DNA of 64,000 nucleotides from Pelagophyceae sp. CCMP2097 (Eukaryota; Sar; Pelagophyceae): assembly GCA_026770575.1 (NCBI GenBank), contig MU657194.1, positions 357,657-421,656 on the forward strand, written 5' to 3'. Below, piece after piece: positions 9,720 through 21,316 of this stretch. A program made the position numbers and the translations under genes. The notes under the pieces were generated by a model that saw only the letters and a program-made list of their open reading frames with translations, searched no databases and was not told where the DNA came from. Every line of letters begins with the position of its first letter. Within the stretch, counting starts at the first letter, position 1.

Positions 9720-12530
9720 TCACATTGTGACAGCGGCAATTTCTTCTGCAGCATCCGCTGGTGCTTCGCCATCTGCGAGCCGCGCAAAAGCGCGCGCTGC
9801 GCCGGCGTCAGCGCGGTGGGGCCCAGCGCCGAGCCTGGACGAATAGGCCGTCAGGACGTGGAGGCCGTCATCATCCTCGTCCAAACATGGGCTTTTGGCG
9901 CTCCGCCGTCGACGCACACTCGTTGCGCGCGAGGCGCGGCGCGATTTCGTCGGCGTAGCGCTGCTGCTCGAGCGCGTTGGCGCCACCGAAGCGCTCGCCT
10001 GCGACGCGCCGCATACGCACGTCGGCGACCAACGCACGTCGGCGACCAATCAATCCCTTTGAGCGTCGTCCTGACCGAGGACTGCGCGCGCGGCAAAGGC
10101 GTCGTCGAGCGCGTAGCCGGAGCGGACGTGCACAAGGCGCGCCTCCGCGCCTAAAGCATATGCGTCGCGGCAGAAGCGCGTCGCCGTGCGTGGCCACGCC
10201 TCGGTGTGGTGTGGGTAAAATACAAACGCACGCGGGTCGAGGAGGTGGACCTTGGACGCCTGGTCTCGACTCAGGAAGACGTAGTGCGCCCAGAGATAGA
10301 GGGCGTCTTTCGTGCTCGCGATGAGCTTCTGCCGATGCCTGCGAGTCGACTCTCGGGATACGTGTGCCCCCGCGAGAGCGGCGTCGTTGGTGAAACATGT
10401 CTCTCTCAGTGCCCCCAAAGGTGCTGCGCCGTCGGCGGACTCACATGGTCACTTTGCCAGCGCACGTCGCGCGTTCAAGGTCAGTCCGAATCGGCGACGA
10501 ATCAGCCGCGACGGCACCCGCCGCATATGGGCACTCTGCGTAGAAGACGGAGGGCATGGCCCAGGCGGCGGCCGGCGCGACTTCGCCGAGTTGCCGCTGG
10601 CGCTGTTGGATGATGTCCGAGAGCGTTAAGTCGCCGTTGGAAACCACATACTCGTCGACGTCGACGTGCACCACCCAATCGAACCCGGCGAGGCCCATGC
10701 GGCGGTGGCACGAATTCATCGCCGCGTACTGCGACGGGCCTACGCGGCGAGTCGTTGCGAGTCCAAAGGCAAAGAAAAGTCATCTGACAAGCAAGGACAA
10801 GGAATGCCCCCTCGCATACGTCGGCCGCGGTGCACGCACGGCCGAAGAACGACTGCGCGGTCATGTTGCCCTCGGTGGCCTAGCGCGGCGACGGTGCAAC
10901 GGTGGCTCCGGGGACGGCCCGACTGGTGGTGCTCTATGGCCATGACGCCGACTGGTCTTGTTGGGACGCAGTGCTCAACGGCCATAACCTCGGCGTCCAA
11001 CCCGGGGTCGTCTCGCGGCCAGGGCACAAGGGTGGCCAAGCCGGCTTGGACGAGCGGCCGCAGCGTCTGCGCCAGCGGCGATGCGTCGATGGCCGTGGCG
11101 ATGGACCGCGTCTCGACGGCGGTGGCGTGCACTTGATCAGAGTTGTCAAAAAGAGCCACGTGCCCCACGCCCTCGTCAAAGTGGAAGGCGATCCATTCCG
11201 CCAGCCGCCGCCGCGTCAGCGCCGAGCTGAAGCGGTCCGGCAGGCCGTCGCCCAAAGACCTATCCGACGGTTTTTTGCGACCAAAACCAAAAAGCGAGGT
11301 CCAATGACGTTCCGGCAGGACCGCATTCGGGGCCGAAAGGACCGTAGAGCATCGTAGAGGGCCAAATCAAGACCGTTGAGAGGCCGTAGAGGAACCGTAC
11401 AGCCTCTGCAAAGAGACACCTCTCCACTTTCAATTCAAACGCTGTCTTGGACGCCGCGCCAAGACTTGGCAGACACGCCCGTCCTCTCAAGGTACGCGTC
11501 GCCGCGCGTCCACAGGCAGGCCGCGACGCGAGGCGCCGCCGACGCCTCGGGGCCCCGTCGCGCCCCGACATCCGATGCCGCAGCCGCGGATCTGTCCGCC
11601 CCTCGCGACTCCGCGCCCGGCGTGTCGTCGATGCGGCGCTGGACGAGGAGCGCGACGGCGGGGTACGGCTGCGCCGTCGAGTTGGCGGACCGCGTCGAAA
11701 CGCGCAGCTCACCCGCGCACGCGGCCGCGCGCAGCGCAGGCGGGACCTACGCGATCCAATGCCCCCGCTCTGTGGATGCATGGTAGCGTGTTGCACGTGC
11801 ATGCCGGCGCCTCGTCGGCGAGGTCCGTGCGATTGCATGGAAGAGTGACGGACCTCGCACTCTATTACAAGCGACGACTCCTTCCGTGCCCAGACCACGT
11901 CCAGCGGCCTACGCCCCAACTCGCCGAGAGTGGCGTCGTGCACAGGATGCTGCACATCGAGCTGCGCCGCGGCGTCGAGGAGCGCACCTGGCTGCAATCC
12001 ACTCGGTGGCCGCGTCCGTGAGGCGCTGCCCGTACGTCAAAAACGCGCACTCGGCGGCCGCGACGCCTAGAGCTTGATGGTGCGCTTCGCACTCCAGGGC
12101 CGCGAGCCGCACCGCCGCCGCGGTCCCGGAGCGCGGCCTTGCGCGCGGCCTTGACGCGGGGCCGGATGTGCAGCGCCACGGCGGTGCATCCCTTGCAGTC
12201 GCCGTGCTGCTGACGCCCGGCGTTTCGCAGGCCGTTCCATTTCGACATGCCCGCGTCGCGCAGCACTCGAGCGCGGTGAAACGAGTCGCCTTCGTACTGC
12301 GCGATCACCGTCGCCACCGAACAATCCTCGCTGCCCGTGAATGCGTCGTACACATCAAACGGCTGCCCGTGCGAGTCAGACCGCCAGGCCTCGACGACCA
12401 CCGGCCGCACGTGCAAACGCGCGCCCGCGCCGTGGCCCAGCGCCGGCGCCGCCGCGCGCCCGGAGAAGAAAAACTTGGCGACGCCGACGCAGAGGCAGAG
12501 CAGCACCAGAGCGCGCTCGGCGTGCCGCAT
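9720..12530 (-). CDS. Type II membrane glycosyltransferase, family 92 (DUF23-like)
   Basis: A multi-exon minus-strand gene. The start is ATG 12530 (MRHAERAL), followed by a signal anchor (ALVLLCLCVGVAKFFF), consistent with a Golgi type II enzyme. Central exons carry GT92 hallmarks: RRRLAEWIAFHFDEGVGHVA, LFDNSDQ, VPWPRDDPG, the acidic centre VVHVDVDEYVV, and KLIASTKDALYLWAHYVF. The C-terminus ends at 9720 (ADAAEEIAAVTM). Frame changes are explained by short introns with good sites: a 46-base intron near 12060-12110, AG|GTGCGC with GGCGTAG near 11890-11990, and AT|GTGAGT with CGCAG near 10346-10442. About nine exons are inferred; the three nearest the 3' end are the least certain. Predicted role: transfer of a sugar, perhaps galactose, onto secretory glycans; the substrate cannot be told from sequence. 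Confidence 0.78.
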
Positions 12531-12732
12531 CGCGCCGCGGGCATGGGCGCGCGGCCCGCGGCCGCCGCGCACTCTAACAAACCGGGCTTTTGATTCGTTT
12601 AAATTGTGTAATTTTTGCTGCAATTGCAATTTCGCTTTTAAGAATTTTATAAACCATTTCCGAACAATTGCTACCAGCCGGAGAAACCCTTGGCACCTTT
12701 GTTCGGCAAATCTCGACGCCGCGCGCTTCGCC
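12531..12732. promoter_or_regulatory. Short divergent promoter region
   Basis: Only 202 bases separate the ATGs of the GT92 gene (-) and the methyltransferase (+). Positions about 12592-12668 are markedly AT-rich within GC-rich surroundings, with no long ORF of plausible composition. A shared bidirectional promoter is inferred from spacing and composition alone. Confidence 0.5.
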
Positions 12733-14381
12733 ATGGGGTACCCCAAGCTCGCGTCGATCCTGAAGCGCCTGGCCACCGCCGTGGACGCGCCGCCCGACGC
12801 CGTCCAGGTCCAACGCCGGCGCCGGTCGAGGGCAGACTTTCGGGTGTCAACGTTTGGCTGCCCCGTCCCCTTGCGAGGAGGCCCGCGCCGGGGTATACGT
12901 CGAGGCACTCGAGTAGGCCTTCAAGGCCGAGTACATGCAAAAGGTTTCTGGGGCGATGCACGTGTCCATGTTTTCAGTGGGCGAAGCGTTGGGACTTTGG
13001 GCCATCTTACTCACCAAGAAGACCTTCGTCACGTCGTTGGCCCTCGCGGCAGAGGCCGAAATGTCGGCGAGGTACGTACGGGCGATGATGGAATCCTCTG
13101 ACCACGCAAGGCAAGGTACTGCGCCGAGTGGTGCCTCTTGATGGCCGCCGTCGGCGTCCTCGAATTCGACAGCTACGACGGCCCGGAGCGGCGTCCGGAG
13201 TTGCTGGGGGGAGGGCCCACGCGTGATTAGGCTTCCGCCTCAAGGCCGAGCTGGCTTCGGCTTTTGCGGACGACTCGACGCTCGGCCTCGGCCAGCTCAT
13301 GGTCGCGGCTCTCCAGGCGCGTCCGCTCGAGGGGAGAGGACTGCTCGAACACACGCGATCGATTAAACAGGACCCGGACCGGCTCATTTCGGCCTTCGAG
13401 TCTGGCCGCGGCATTGCCTGGGCCTCGCACCACTGTTGGCTCCGGTCTGGCGTGCGCCGCTTCTTCGCGCCCCTCTACGAAGGCCCCCTCCTGCAGAACC
13501 TCCCGCCGGAAGTCGCAGACGCGCTCGCAAGCGGCGGCAATCTATTGGACCTGGGCTGCGGCGAGGGAGTGTCGTGCTGCGTCCTCGGCGCCGAGTTTCC
13601 GAAAGCGAAAATCGATGGTATCGACTTCCACGCGCCCTCGGTCGCCGCCGCTGCTGTGCGCATCTCGGAAAAGGGGCTGAACAACGTCAAGTGCACCGTC
13701 GGGAACGCAGACCACAAGGTGAACACCCGAGAGGTCTACGGGTGTCGTGTTCGGACTCGTGGATGGGCTGTAGGGTTCGGCGAACTACGACGTCGTGACC
13801 TTCTTCGACTGCTTCCACGACATGGCAGTCGCCACGGCCGCCGCGGGGGCAGCCTTCCAGCACCTCAAGCCGGGCGGGTGCGTCTTCGGCCAGGCGTGGC
13901 GCGGGGTTAACCGGGGTTAAGCGGGGTTGCGCACGGCGAGAACACGGTACGCTTTGATGAACAGCCGCCGCGCAGGGTCGTGCTGCTGGTGGAGCCTCTG
14001 GCGGCGGACGAGGACTCTGTGTCGGCGCAGCTGGCCGTGCCGACGTGCGCCACGTACCTCGCCTTTTCGACACACATCTGCCTCCCCTGCGGCATGATGA
14101 ACGGTGGCGACGCGCTCGGTGAGCCGGCCGCAGAGGCAACCAAAGGGCCGTGACGAGTCGGCAGACCGGACGGGAGCGGCACCGTTCTCGACGAGATGAA
14201 CGCCGGGCGACGACCCGTTTTACGCGAAAGCATGTCGTCAACCACTCGTCTAGGCACGTGCTGCCCGACGGCGAAGCACCGCGCAATCTTTCTGTCCATG
14301 GGTTTCTCCAGCTTTGAGAGCCTGGCCTCGCCGTTGAATGCTCTCGGCTTCCGCGTCCTCCTCGGCAAGAAAGCCCCGTAA
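12733..14381 (+). CDS. SAM-dependent class I methyltransferase with N-terminal winged-helix region
   Basis: A seven-exon gene. Exon 1 begins at ATG 12733 (MGYPKLASILKRLATAV). Exon 2 carries the winged-helix-like region (SVGEALGLWAILLTKKTF) and, across the intron 13072-13115, continues as SARYCAEWCLLMAAVGVLE. The SAM-binding domain has motif I NLLDLGCGEGVSC and acidic motif II KIDGIDF. Across a phase-0 intron at 13719-13773 come YDVVTFFDCFHDM and LKPGG, then after another intron VVLLVEPLAADEDS; the final exon ends SPLNALGFRVLLGKKAP. This order matches bacterial Rv2258c-like methyltransferases and O-methyltransferase relatives with an N-terminal dimerisation helix bundle. A small-molecule substrate is likely but unidentified. 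All inferred introns are 36-60 bases except the last (about 120) and the first (near 12811-12919, donor uncertain). Confidence 0.8.
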
Positions 14382-16200
14382 GGCTCCTCAGCAATGGCCG
14401 CTGCGGACGAGCACGCGGCACTGAGCGCGCGAGGCTCCACTCTACACGAGCCGAGGAACCCGCGCAAAGAGCCGACCCCGAAGTGCTGCCGCATAGCGCA
14501 GCTTTTCCTTGTACCTGCATCCCACCCCCGCCTCATCCCCACCCCCGTGCGCTGATCATTCATAACCCTCCTCCTCTCACTCTGGCCCCTTGGAAGCAGC
14601 AGGGGCCTCCGCAGCAGATCCCCACTCCCCACGGAGTGCTCGTGGGCAGACGGCTTTCGGCGCTTGCGCGCGGTCCGGGCACGGTATCCCAAGGACGGCG
14701 TTGAGCGTCCGGCGCACAGTTACGGCGTGCGCCTTTGACGTCGGCGGTGTCGGCGGCGGCGTGGTCCGCGCGCCGACCGGCGCCGCGGCGGCCGCCGCGC
14801 CCCGCGCGGCGCTCCGCGCGCGCTGGCCCCCGTGTAGACCGCCGCCCGTCGACGGCCGCCGCGCGCGTGCGCCGCGACGCGCGGGCACGCGGCGAGCAGC
14901 GCGGCGTCGCGCGCGTTTTCGTCGCCGCGCGCGTTTGCGTCGCCGCGTGGGTCGGCGGGGCCACCGTGCCGCGACACCGCCACCGTGCCGCGACGCCGGC
15001 ACAGATCCGGTGATGCGACGCCGCGACGCGTGAAAGGCCCGCACCGCGTCCGGGCGCCGCGTGGCGCGCGGCCACGCGAGAGGCGCCGGCGCAACGCGCC
15101 GGGCGTCGGCCGATCGCGAGAGAAGAACCGACCACTGTCAAATTTGCACAACAGAAATCGCCGAAGATAACTTTTTTTAGCGCGTGCGCTCTTGCCGCCC
15201 CCTCCAGTCGTATTAGTTGGCGCCTCGGAGACCAGCGCGCGAAGAAGATACGCCTCAAACCGCGAAATTTTAGTAGCCTACTTTGGAGGCAAGGAATTGC
15301 CGGCCAATTTGGACATAACGTTCGGGCACAGTGTCCCTAACGTCTGTCTCAATTGGCCGGGAACTCATTGGCGCCTTCATCGACTTTTGATTTGGGCCCT
15401 AAGGTATAGACTTGATTAACTACTAAATTAAGAAGCTTTCGCAGAGAATCGCCAAAATAAGGCAGTTGACGAAAAAGCCAAACAAGCGCGCCCAGGGCGT
15501 CTCGCGGGAGTGGCCGGCGCAGCGCCAGCCGCCTTCACGAGCCAAAAATAGTTAATAGATTTCCGGTGATAATCTAATTCGACGTGGACTCGCGAGCGGG
15601 CCCAACGTCCACGGCGGCGGCGGCGACGCCTTCGTCGGCCGCGGCTAGGCGGCTGAGGCTGCTTGGTGGTGACCTGACGCCCGCCCGCCGCTGCCGCCCT
15701 CGAATTTCCCCTTCCTCCATTTCCTTTTGCGAATGCCCCGCGCTGCTTGCTTTAGTCAGTAAATAGAAAAAGTGGCCCGCCGCTGCCGCCCTCGAATTTC
15801 CCCTTCCTCCATTTCCTTTTGCGAATGCCCCGCGCTGCTTGCTATAGTCAGTAAATAGAAACAGTGGACTCGTCGGAAGTCCCGAACTTGTTCGCCGAAT
15901 CGTCGCGAGCGTTCCAGAACGCTCAGACACCCATCGTCTTGTAAGAGGCTGCGGGCTGCCCCGCGTTCCCGGATATCCGCGCAGCGCGCCCATGGAGGCC
16001 CTCGCTTTGGACACGCAGTCGGAGCCGTCGCGCATGCGTACGCCTGCCTGTTTGTTTTTCGCTGAGGGGGGCGTCGGACCGCTCGGAACGTAGGCACCTG
16101 GGTCACCGTCCGCACGGTTCGCGCCGGCGTCACGCGCGCTTCCCGCGAGGGCTGAGGCGCGCGCGCTAGCCCGGGCGTCGTCGGCCCCAAAAAACGTTTC
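14382..16200. other. Gene-poor interval with very GC-rich low-complexity DNA
   Basis: From 14700 to 15120 both strands show open frames made almost only of Arg/Ala/Pro codons. I read these as compositional artefacts. From 15170 to 15580 the sequence is AT-richer and non-repetitive, with a 75-codon plus-strand ORF (15192-15419) matching nothing I know. A 92-base tandem duplication lies at 15683-15866. Exons of the Kelch gene downstream may extend into the right part of this interval. Confidence 0.45.
15683..15866. repeat. 92-base tandem duplication, two copies
   Basis: The 92-base unit beginning gcccgccgctgccgccctcg at 15683 is repeated from 15775 with very few differences, such as gctttagtc versus gctatagtc. 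The period is not a multiple of three and no coding frame is preserved across the copies, so this is a recent non-coding or intronic duplication. Confidence 0.9.
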
Positions 16201-16223
16201 CCCGTGGGAATTCGTTTGGAGCT

Positions 16224-18843
16224 TTGACGCGCGGCTCGCAGGAGGAGGAGGGGCCTTGCCAGCGGTCGCTCCACGTGGCCGCCATCTGGCGCGACAAGAT
16301 GATCTGCTTCGGAGGTCCGTGCGACCGCCGCGCAACCCCGCGGCGATGCGAGAGACGGGCCGCGGCGGCCCGGTCCGACGCGGCCGAGGGGCGCACGCGG
16401 ATCCCCGAGGCGCCGCTAGGCTACGACGGCTCGAACCGCGTCAACGACTGCTGGGAGTTCGACTTTACGAAGCGCGCCTGGAGCGTGAGCCTTTTCGCCG
16501 GAGTTTTGCCTTGACGGTCGGCCTTTGACGGTCGGCCTTTGTTTCCGGCTCCTTTCGACGCCTTTGCTGACGCGTCCCCCCGCGCAGCTCATCAAGGCGG
16601 CGTCGGGCCAGCCGCCGTCGCCGCGCGACCGCCACGTGGCCGTGGTCTGGGGGACGTCGTTTTACGTCTTTGCCGGATTTGACGGTACGTTTCCGTGCTG
16701 TTTCCGTGCTGTTTGACGGTGGTGTTTCCGTTTGACGGTGCTGTTTCCGTTCTTCCGAGCTTCTCGTCCCTCGACCGCGCTTCTCAAAATCCCCGGTGTG
16801 GGGACGCCGGTCGCGGGCCCGGGTCGCGGAGGCGCGGCGTAGGGACGAGCCGCGTGAACGATTTCCACGAGTTTTCGTAAAACCCGCGTCTGCGGAAACC
16901 CGGACCGTCACAGTCACGCAGTCGTGGTCACAGAGGCACGCCGGGGAAGACGCTGGCCGAAAGGAGCACGCGCGGTTGTGCCGTAGAGACAGAAAGGCGC
17001 TTGGGTCACCCGTTTGCTGCAGGTTTGCGTCGTCGTCGTGGGCCCCGGTCCGCGCTCTCTCGGGCGTGGCGCCGAGCCCGCGGCACTCGCACGCGGCGGT
17101 GGTGAACCAGGACTCGATGTACTGCTTCGGGGGGTACGACGGCTCGTATCGCTGCGATTTCCACGAGTACAATTTTGTCACTTGTGCGTGGCAGCCAATC
17201 TCAAGCGAAGGCCGCGTCCCTCGCGCGCGCTACCGCGCCACGTGCGTCGCGCACGAGCAGTCCATGTACTTGTTTGGGGGGCACGACGGGACGCGGCACC
17301 TGAACGACGTGCACGTTTTTGACTTTGCCTCGGCAACGTGTCTTGCCGCGTCGGGAATCACGGAAACCGCAACGAAGCGGGCGGCATGCGAGGGTTGGCG
17401 GGGACGACCCCGCGGATGGCGATGCTCGTCGTGGCCGTCGTGCGCGGAAACCACGCCTGCCTTTTTGAGACCTTTGAAACGAGGCCTTCCAGGTGGGCTT
17501 CCCTGGCCACGGACGGCCCGGCCCCGATCCCGCGCGACTCGCACGTGGCCGTGGCGCACGGCGCGAGCATGTTCGTCTTCGGCGGCTCGACGGGGTCGGC
17601 GATGAACGACTTCCACGAGCTCCGGCTGGACGCGCGCAAGTGGATGCCCGCACGCAAGGCGTCCTTTGGAAGCAATAAGGCCTCGCATCGAGTCGCGGTG
17701 CACGGGGCGGTTCCGGTTCCCAGAGGCGGGCCGAGACCGCGGGCGCTCAAAGGGCTGCGTCCCGATGCCTCGTTTCAAAGGTCTCCCAAAGCCCATGGAA
17801 AGACGGCTCTCCGTCCGTCCTCCAAAGAGGCGCCCCAAATAGGTGCAGGCCACGGGCTCGGCGCCGGGCCACCGCTTCTGCCACGTGGCCTGCGTGCACC
17901 GCGACTCGATGTGAGGCTTGCTTTGTTCTTTTGTATGCTTTGGACTTTTTGATTTGCGTCAAAGGTACGTTTTCGGCGGCTACGACGGCTCCAATCGTCT
18001 GAACGACTTTGTCGAGTTCAAGTTTGGCTTTGGCGGCGCCGAGATCCCGCCGTCGACGCTCTTGGCGGACTTGAAGGCGCTAGTGAACAACGAGCTCCTC
18101 TCGGACATCACCTTTGTCGTCGAGGGCGAGCCCGTCTTTGCCCACAAGGCCCTATGCTTGCGCTGCACCTACTTCCGAGCCATGCTCACGGGCGAGATGG
18201 TACGTTGCCGCGTCGGCCTTGGAAAACCTGGACAGTCGTCGACGGTGATATCACAGAGCTGCGGCCGGCATCCAAGGCGAGACCCACGCCGCGAGGCTCG
18301 CTTTTCGGCGGGCGGTTTGTTGATCGCCGTATTAGGTCGAGGCGCGCGCTGCGTCGGTGGCGATCAACGGCGTGCGCCGGGACATCTTCGTGGCGCTGCT
18401 CGAGTACTTGTACACGGACCACGTGGACGTCGGTCTCGACATGGCCATGGAGCTCTTCCAGGCCGCGGACCAGTACGGCGTCGAGCGCCTGAAACGCATG
18501 CGAGATTGCAGCGCCGAAGCATGCGGATGCCTTTGGACGAATTGCAAACGCCTTTGCTTGCTTAGAATCCACCCTTGAAAGATAGCAGACTGAGAGATCT
18601 CAAGACCCGGCCAGACTTTGTCACGCCAGGTGCGAATCCAAAATGCTGGCGGCGATCCACGTCGACAACGCCGCCACCATCTTCCACGCCGCGGACCAGC
18701 ACGCTGCCAAGTCGCTGCGCGAGAAATGCCTGGCCTTTCTCCTGGCGAATTTCGACGCCGTCACCAAAACAAAATCATTTGAAGAAATGGGCCGCACCAA
18801 CGTCGAACTCGTTTTCGAAATCCTCCGCGCGCGCGCCAACTGA
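16224..18843 (+). CDS. Kelch-repeat BTB/POZ-BACK protein (LZTR1-like layout)
   Basis: A multi-exon gene with six or so Kelch blades followed by a BTB domain. Blades include RSLHVAAIWRDKMICFGG, YDGSNRVNDCWEFDF, RDRHVAVVWGTSFYVFAGFD, HSHAAVVNQDSMYCFGGYDG, YRATCVAHEQSMYLFGGHDG and RDSHVAVAHGASMFVFGGST. The BTB part reads NNELLSDITFVVEGEPVFAH, KALCLRCTYFRAMLTGEM, then EYLYTDHVDVGLDM. A BACK-like C-terminus (NAATIFHAADQHAAKSLREK) ends at 18843. Blades before a C-terminal BTB is the LZTR1 order and the reverse of KLHL proteins. Such proteins are usually Cullin-3 substrate adaptors. The 5' end is uncertain: the first clear blade begins near 16240 and the true ATG may lie in an upstream exon. Introns are short, for example with donor G|GTACGT near 16685. 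Confidence 0.8.
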
Positions 18844-19124
18844 AAGGTCCTGTCGACCCCCTAAAACCATTCATTTCGAGCCCTCGACGTCGGGACGGAG
18901 CCCCGCGTGGCTTTTGCCCTCACGTCGCGGATCTCCTTCTTCTATACCCACTCGACCTTTATTCCCATCACCTCTCCAGTTCTCTCTTGCCGGGATACAG
19001 GAACGGGTTCCTAAATCAAACACCTCGTGCCATACTAGGGGTCGCCGGGCTTCGGGGCTGGTGGATTTGTTCGCGAATGTGAGAATGCATCCCCCACACT
19101 GGCAAGCCGATGCGCTTTTCGAGG

Positions 19125-20770
19125 TTATCTTGTCGGCAGGCTTGGCGTCTCGGTGGCGTTTGCGTCGAGGTGGAACCGTTGCGGGACGGCCAAGACGCGG
19201 TTGGCAGCGTGCTGCGCTGTGCCTTCGTCGTCCGCGGCGCCGGCGACGTAGACGCAAGTGCGACCCCACGTGTAGTATTCCAGGCCTTGAGCGGCTTCGG
19301 CGACGGCGACGTAGCCCGTGATGCCGGCGACCTCGGAGACGCACACGTTTCGGAACGCCTCCATCGAAGCCGGGCCCGTCCGCCGGTCCGCCAAGGTCGA
19401 GGTGCCCAACTCGCCCATCGCGCCGCGGCCCCAGGCCTACGCGCCGTCTGCGCGGCGGGGCCCCGGCTATTCCGGAACTCACGGAGATGTTCCCCGCGCG
19501 CGAGACTGCGAAGGACGCCGAGCCGGCGTGGACGAAGCCGGCGTCGTTGAGGCCGGGGACTCGCGTGGGATTGTCGACGTGGTCCGTGGCGCTCGGGAGA
19601 GGGCGGACTTGATGGAAGTCGTTTTCGCCAAAGCCGTAGACGCGCCGCGAAGCGCCGACGAAGAGGCAGTGGCCGACGCCTGCAGGCGGCGCGCGTTCGA
19701 GGTCGACGACTGAAAAGAGGTGTCCACGGACCAGCTGAGGCGGAGACGATTTTTTCGCGCGCCGGGACGAGCGTCAGCGTGGCGAAGGCGTCTGGGCCGC
19801 GCTCCTCGACGTCGGACCAGAACCAGAGCCGGCCTCGAACGTCGAGCGAGACGGCCCAGTAGTATCCCGCGGAAACGTCGATAAACCCAACGTTGGCCAA
19901 ATCAACCGGCGGCGGCGGCGGCGCAGCCGGCGGCGGTGGCGCAGCGTCGTCCGGCGGCGCAGGGCCATCGCTCGGTTCAACGCTCGGTTCAACGCTCTGT
20001 TCAACGCTCGGGTCACTGCTTGATTCAATGCTCGGGCCGCCGCTCGGGTCGTCGCTCTTCGGCGCGGCCTGGTCCACGCCAGCCGCCGCCTCGTCGGGGC
20101 CCTCTGCGCCGCGTTGGTGGAGCCTCTTTGGCGAGAGGACGTCGATGGAGTCTGGCGCGAACCGCCCCCAGACGTACATGTCTCCAGACGAAATGGCGAC
20201 GCAGCGCCGGTTCGAGGCAGCCAAGGCGGAGACGTTGCAGAGGCCCTCGACCAACTTCGGGAACGGCCGCGTCGCTGCGTCTCCGTGGCCGAGTTGACCG
20301 TTTTGGTTACACCCCCAAGAAAACACTTGCCCACCCTCCGTCAGCGCCGCGCCAAAGCAGTAGCCCACGGCGACTCGCCTCACTTTGAGCGCGCGCAGAT
20401 CGCCGCCGACGCGCCGCGGCGCGCCAAAGTCGCGCCAGTCTCCCGCTGGACCTGCCAGAGTGAAAAAGTTGCCGCGACCCAGGGCGTGGCCGTCGCTGCC
20501 AAAGCTCCAGGCAGTGCCCGCGGCGTCGACGACGAGGCCGTTGTGCAGCTCAACCGCGACGCGCCGCGGCCGCCGCGCCGCGTGCGCCTGGAAGAGAAAG
20601 GTCGTGCCCAGTCCACCGCCGCCAACGCCGAGTCTCCGCGCCGTTTCGGTGATGACCGTCGCGGCGGCCTCGCGCAGCAGCGGCGCCGCGCAGTGCGCCG
20701 CGGCGACGTCGACGCAGTCGAGCCAACCCAGGGCGTGCGCGAGCACCCCCGGCGGCACGGCGCCGAACAT
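19125..20770 (-). CDS. F-box-like protein with RCC1 (beta-propeller) repeats
   Basis: The start is ATG 20770 (MFGAVPPGVLAHALGWLDCV). Residues about 1-45 resemble an F-box (VLAHALGWLDCVDVAAAHC). RCC1-type blades follow: GTAWSFGSDGHALGRG, GQVFSWGCNQNGQLGHGD, GDMYVWGRF, GRLWFWSDVE. After an intron near 19730-19750 come RRVYGFGENDFHQVRP and, in the last exon, AWGRGAMGELGTSTL and EYYTWGRTCVYVAGAADDEG, ending at 19125. A Ser/Pro/Asp-rich insertion with a short tandem repeat (SVEPSVEPSD type) and a polyproline stretch sits between blades. F-box plus RCC1 suggests an SCF substrate receptor (family knowledge); the target is unknown. The frame is open upstream to 21100 but that part is low-complexity. 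The gene is divergent from the dynein gene. Confidence 0.72.
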
Positions 20771-21316
20771 GCGACGCCGACGCCGCACCGCCTTGGCCCC
20801 TTCCTCGTCTTCTTCCACGGCCGACCTACGCAGGTCCTCTCGGTGCTGCACGACGTGCCCCCGAGCTCGAGTGCCCGCGCAGAGGCCATCGACGCGCCCA
20901 CCAGAAGCGAGTCGAGCCGCTTCCAAAGACGAGAACGCTGGTCGTTGCAACGACGCGCAGAGCGAGCAGCAGAGATCGAGCCACCGGAGGAGCCGCCCGG
21001 GGAACGACGTGGTGGCGGCGCCGCGTGCGCGTCGCGGCCGGCCCGACGCGGCTTCGTCGATCGGGTCCGCGAAAAAATGAACCCGGTTCGAGGATTTCAT
21101 AAAATCTTTCTTGTGCGGCCGTTAAGATGGCCGTTAAAAGGGCCAACGCATCGAGCGGTTTTCGACGGGGGCCCCAGCTGGCTCGACGCGCCGCGGACGG
21201 CGTGCGTCTTTGGCTCGGCGGCGCTCGTCGCGTGCCAGCGGTGCAGGCCCGGGTCTCGCCAGGGCGTCGGCGTCGAGGTCCCGGTGCACCCCTATAGCAG
21301 GCGGCAGTCGCGAGGC

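Noticed and set aside
12000..12200. Frameshifts in the GT92 gene
   Set aside because: The frame changes are explained by short introns with GT donors and TAG acceptors in correct phase (46 bases and about 100 bases).
14560..15258. Long Arg/Ala-rich ORFs on both strands
   Set aside because: Low-complexity GC-rich sequence opens several frames at once; no start context, splice pattern or domain supports a gene.
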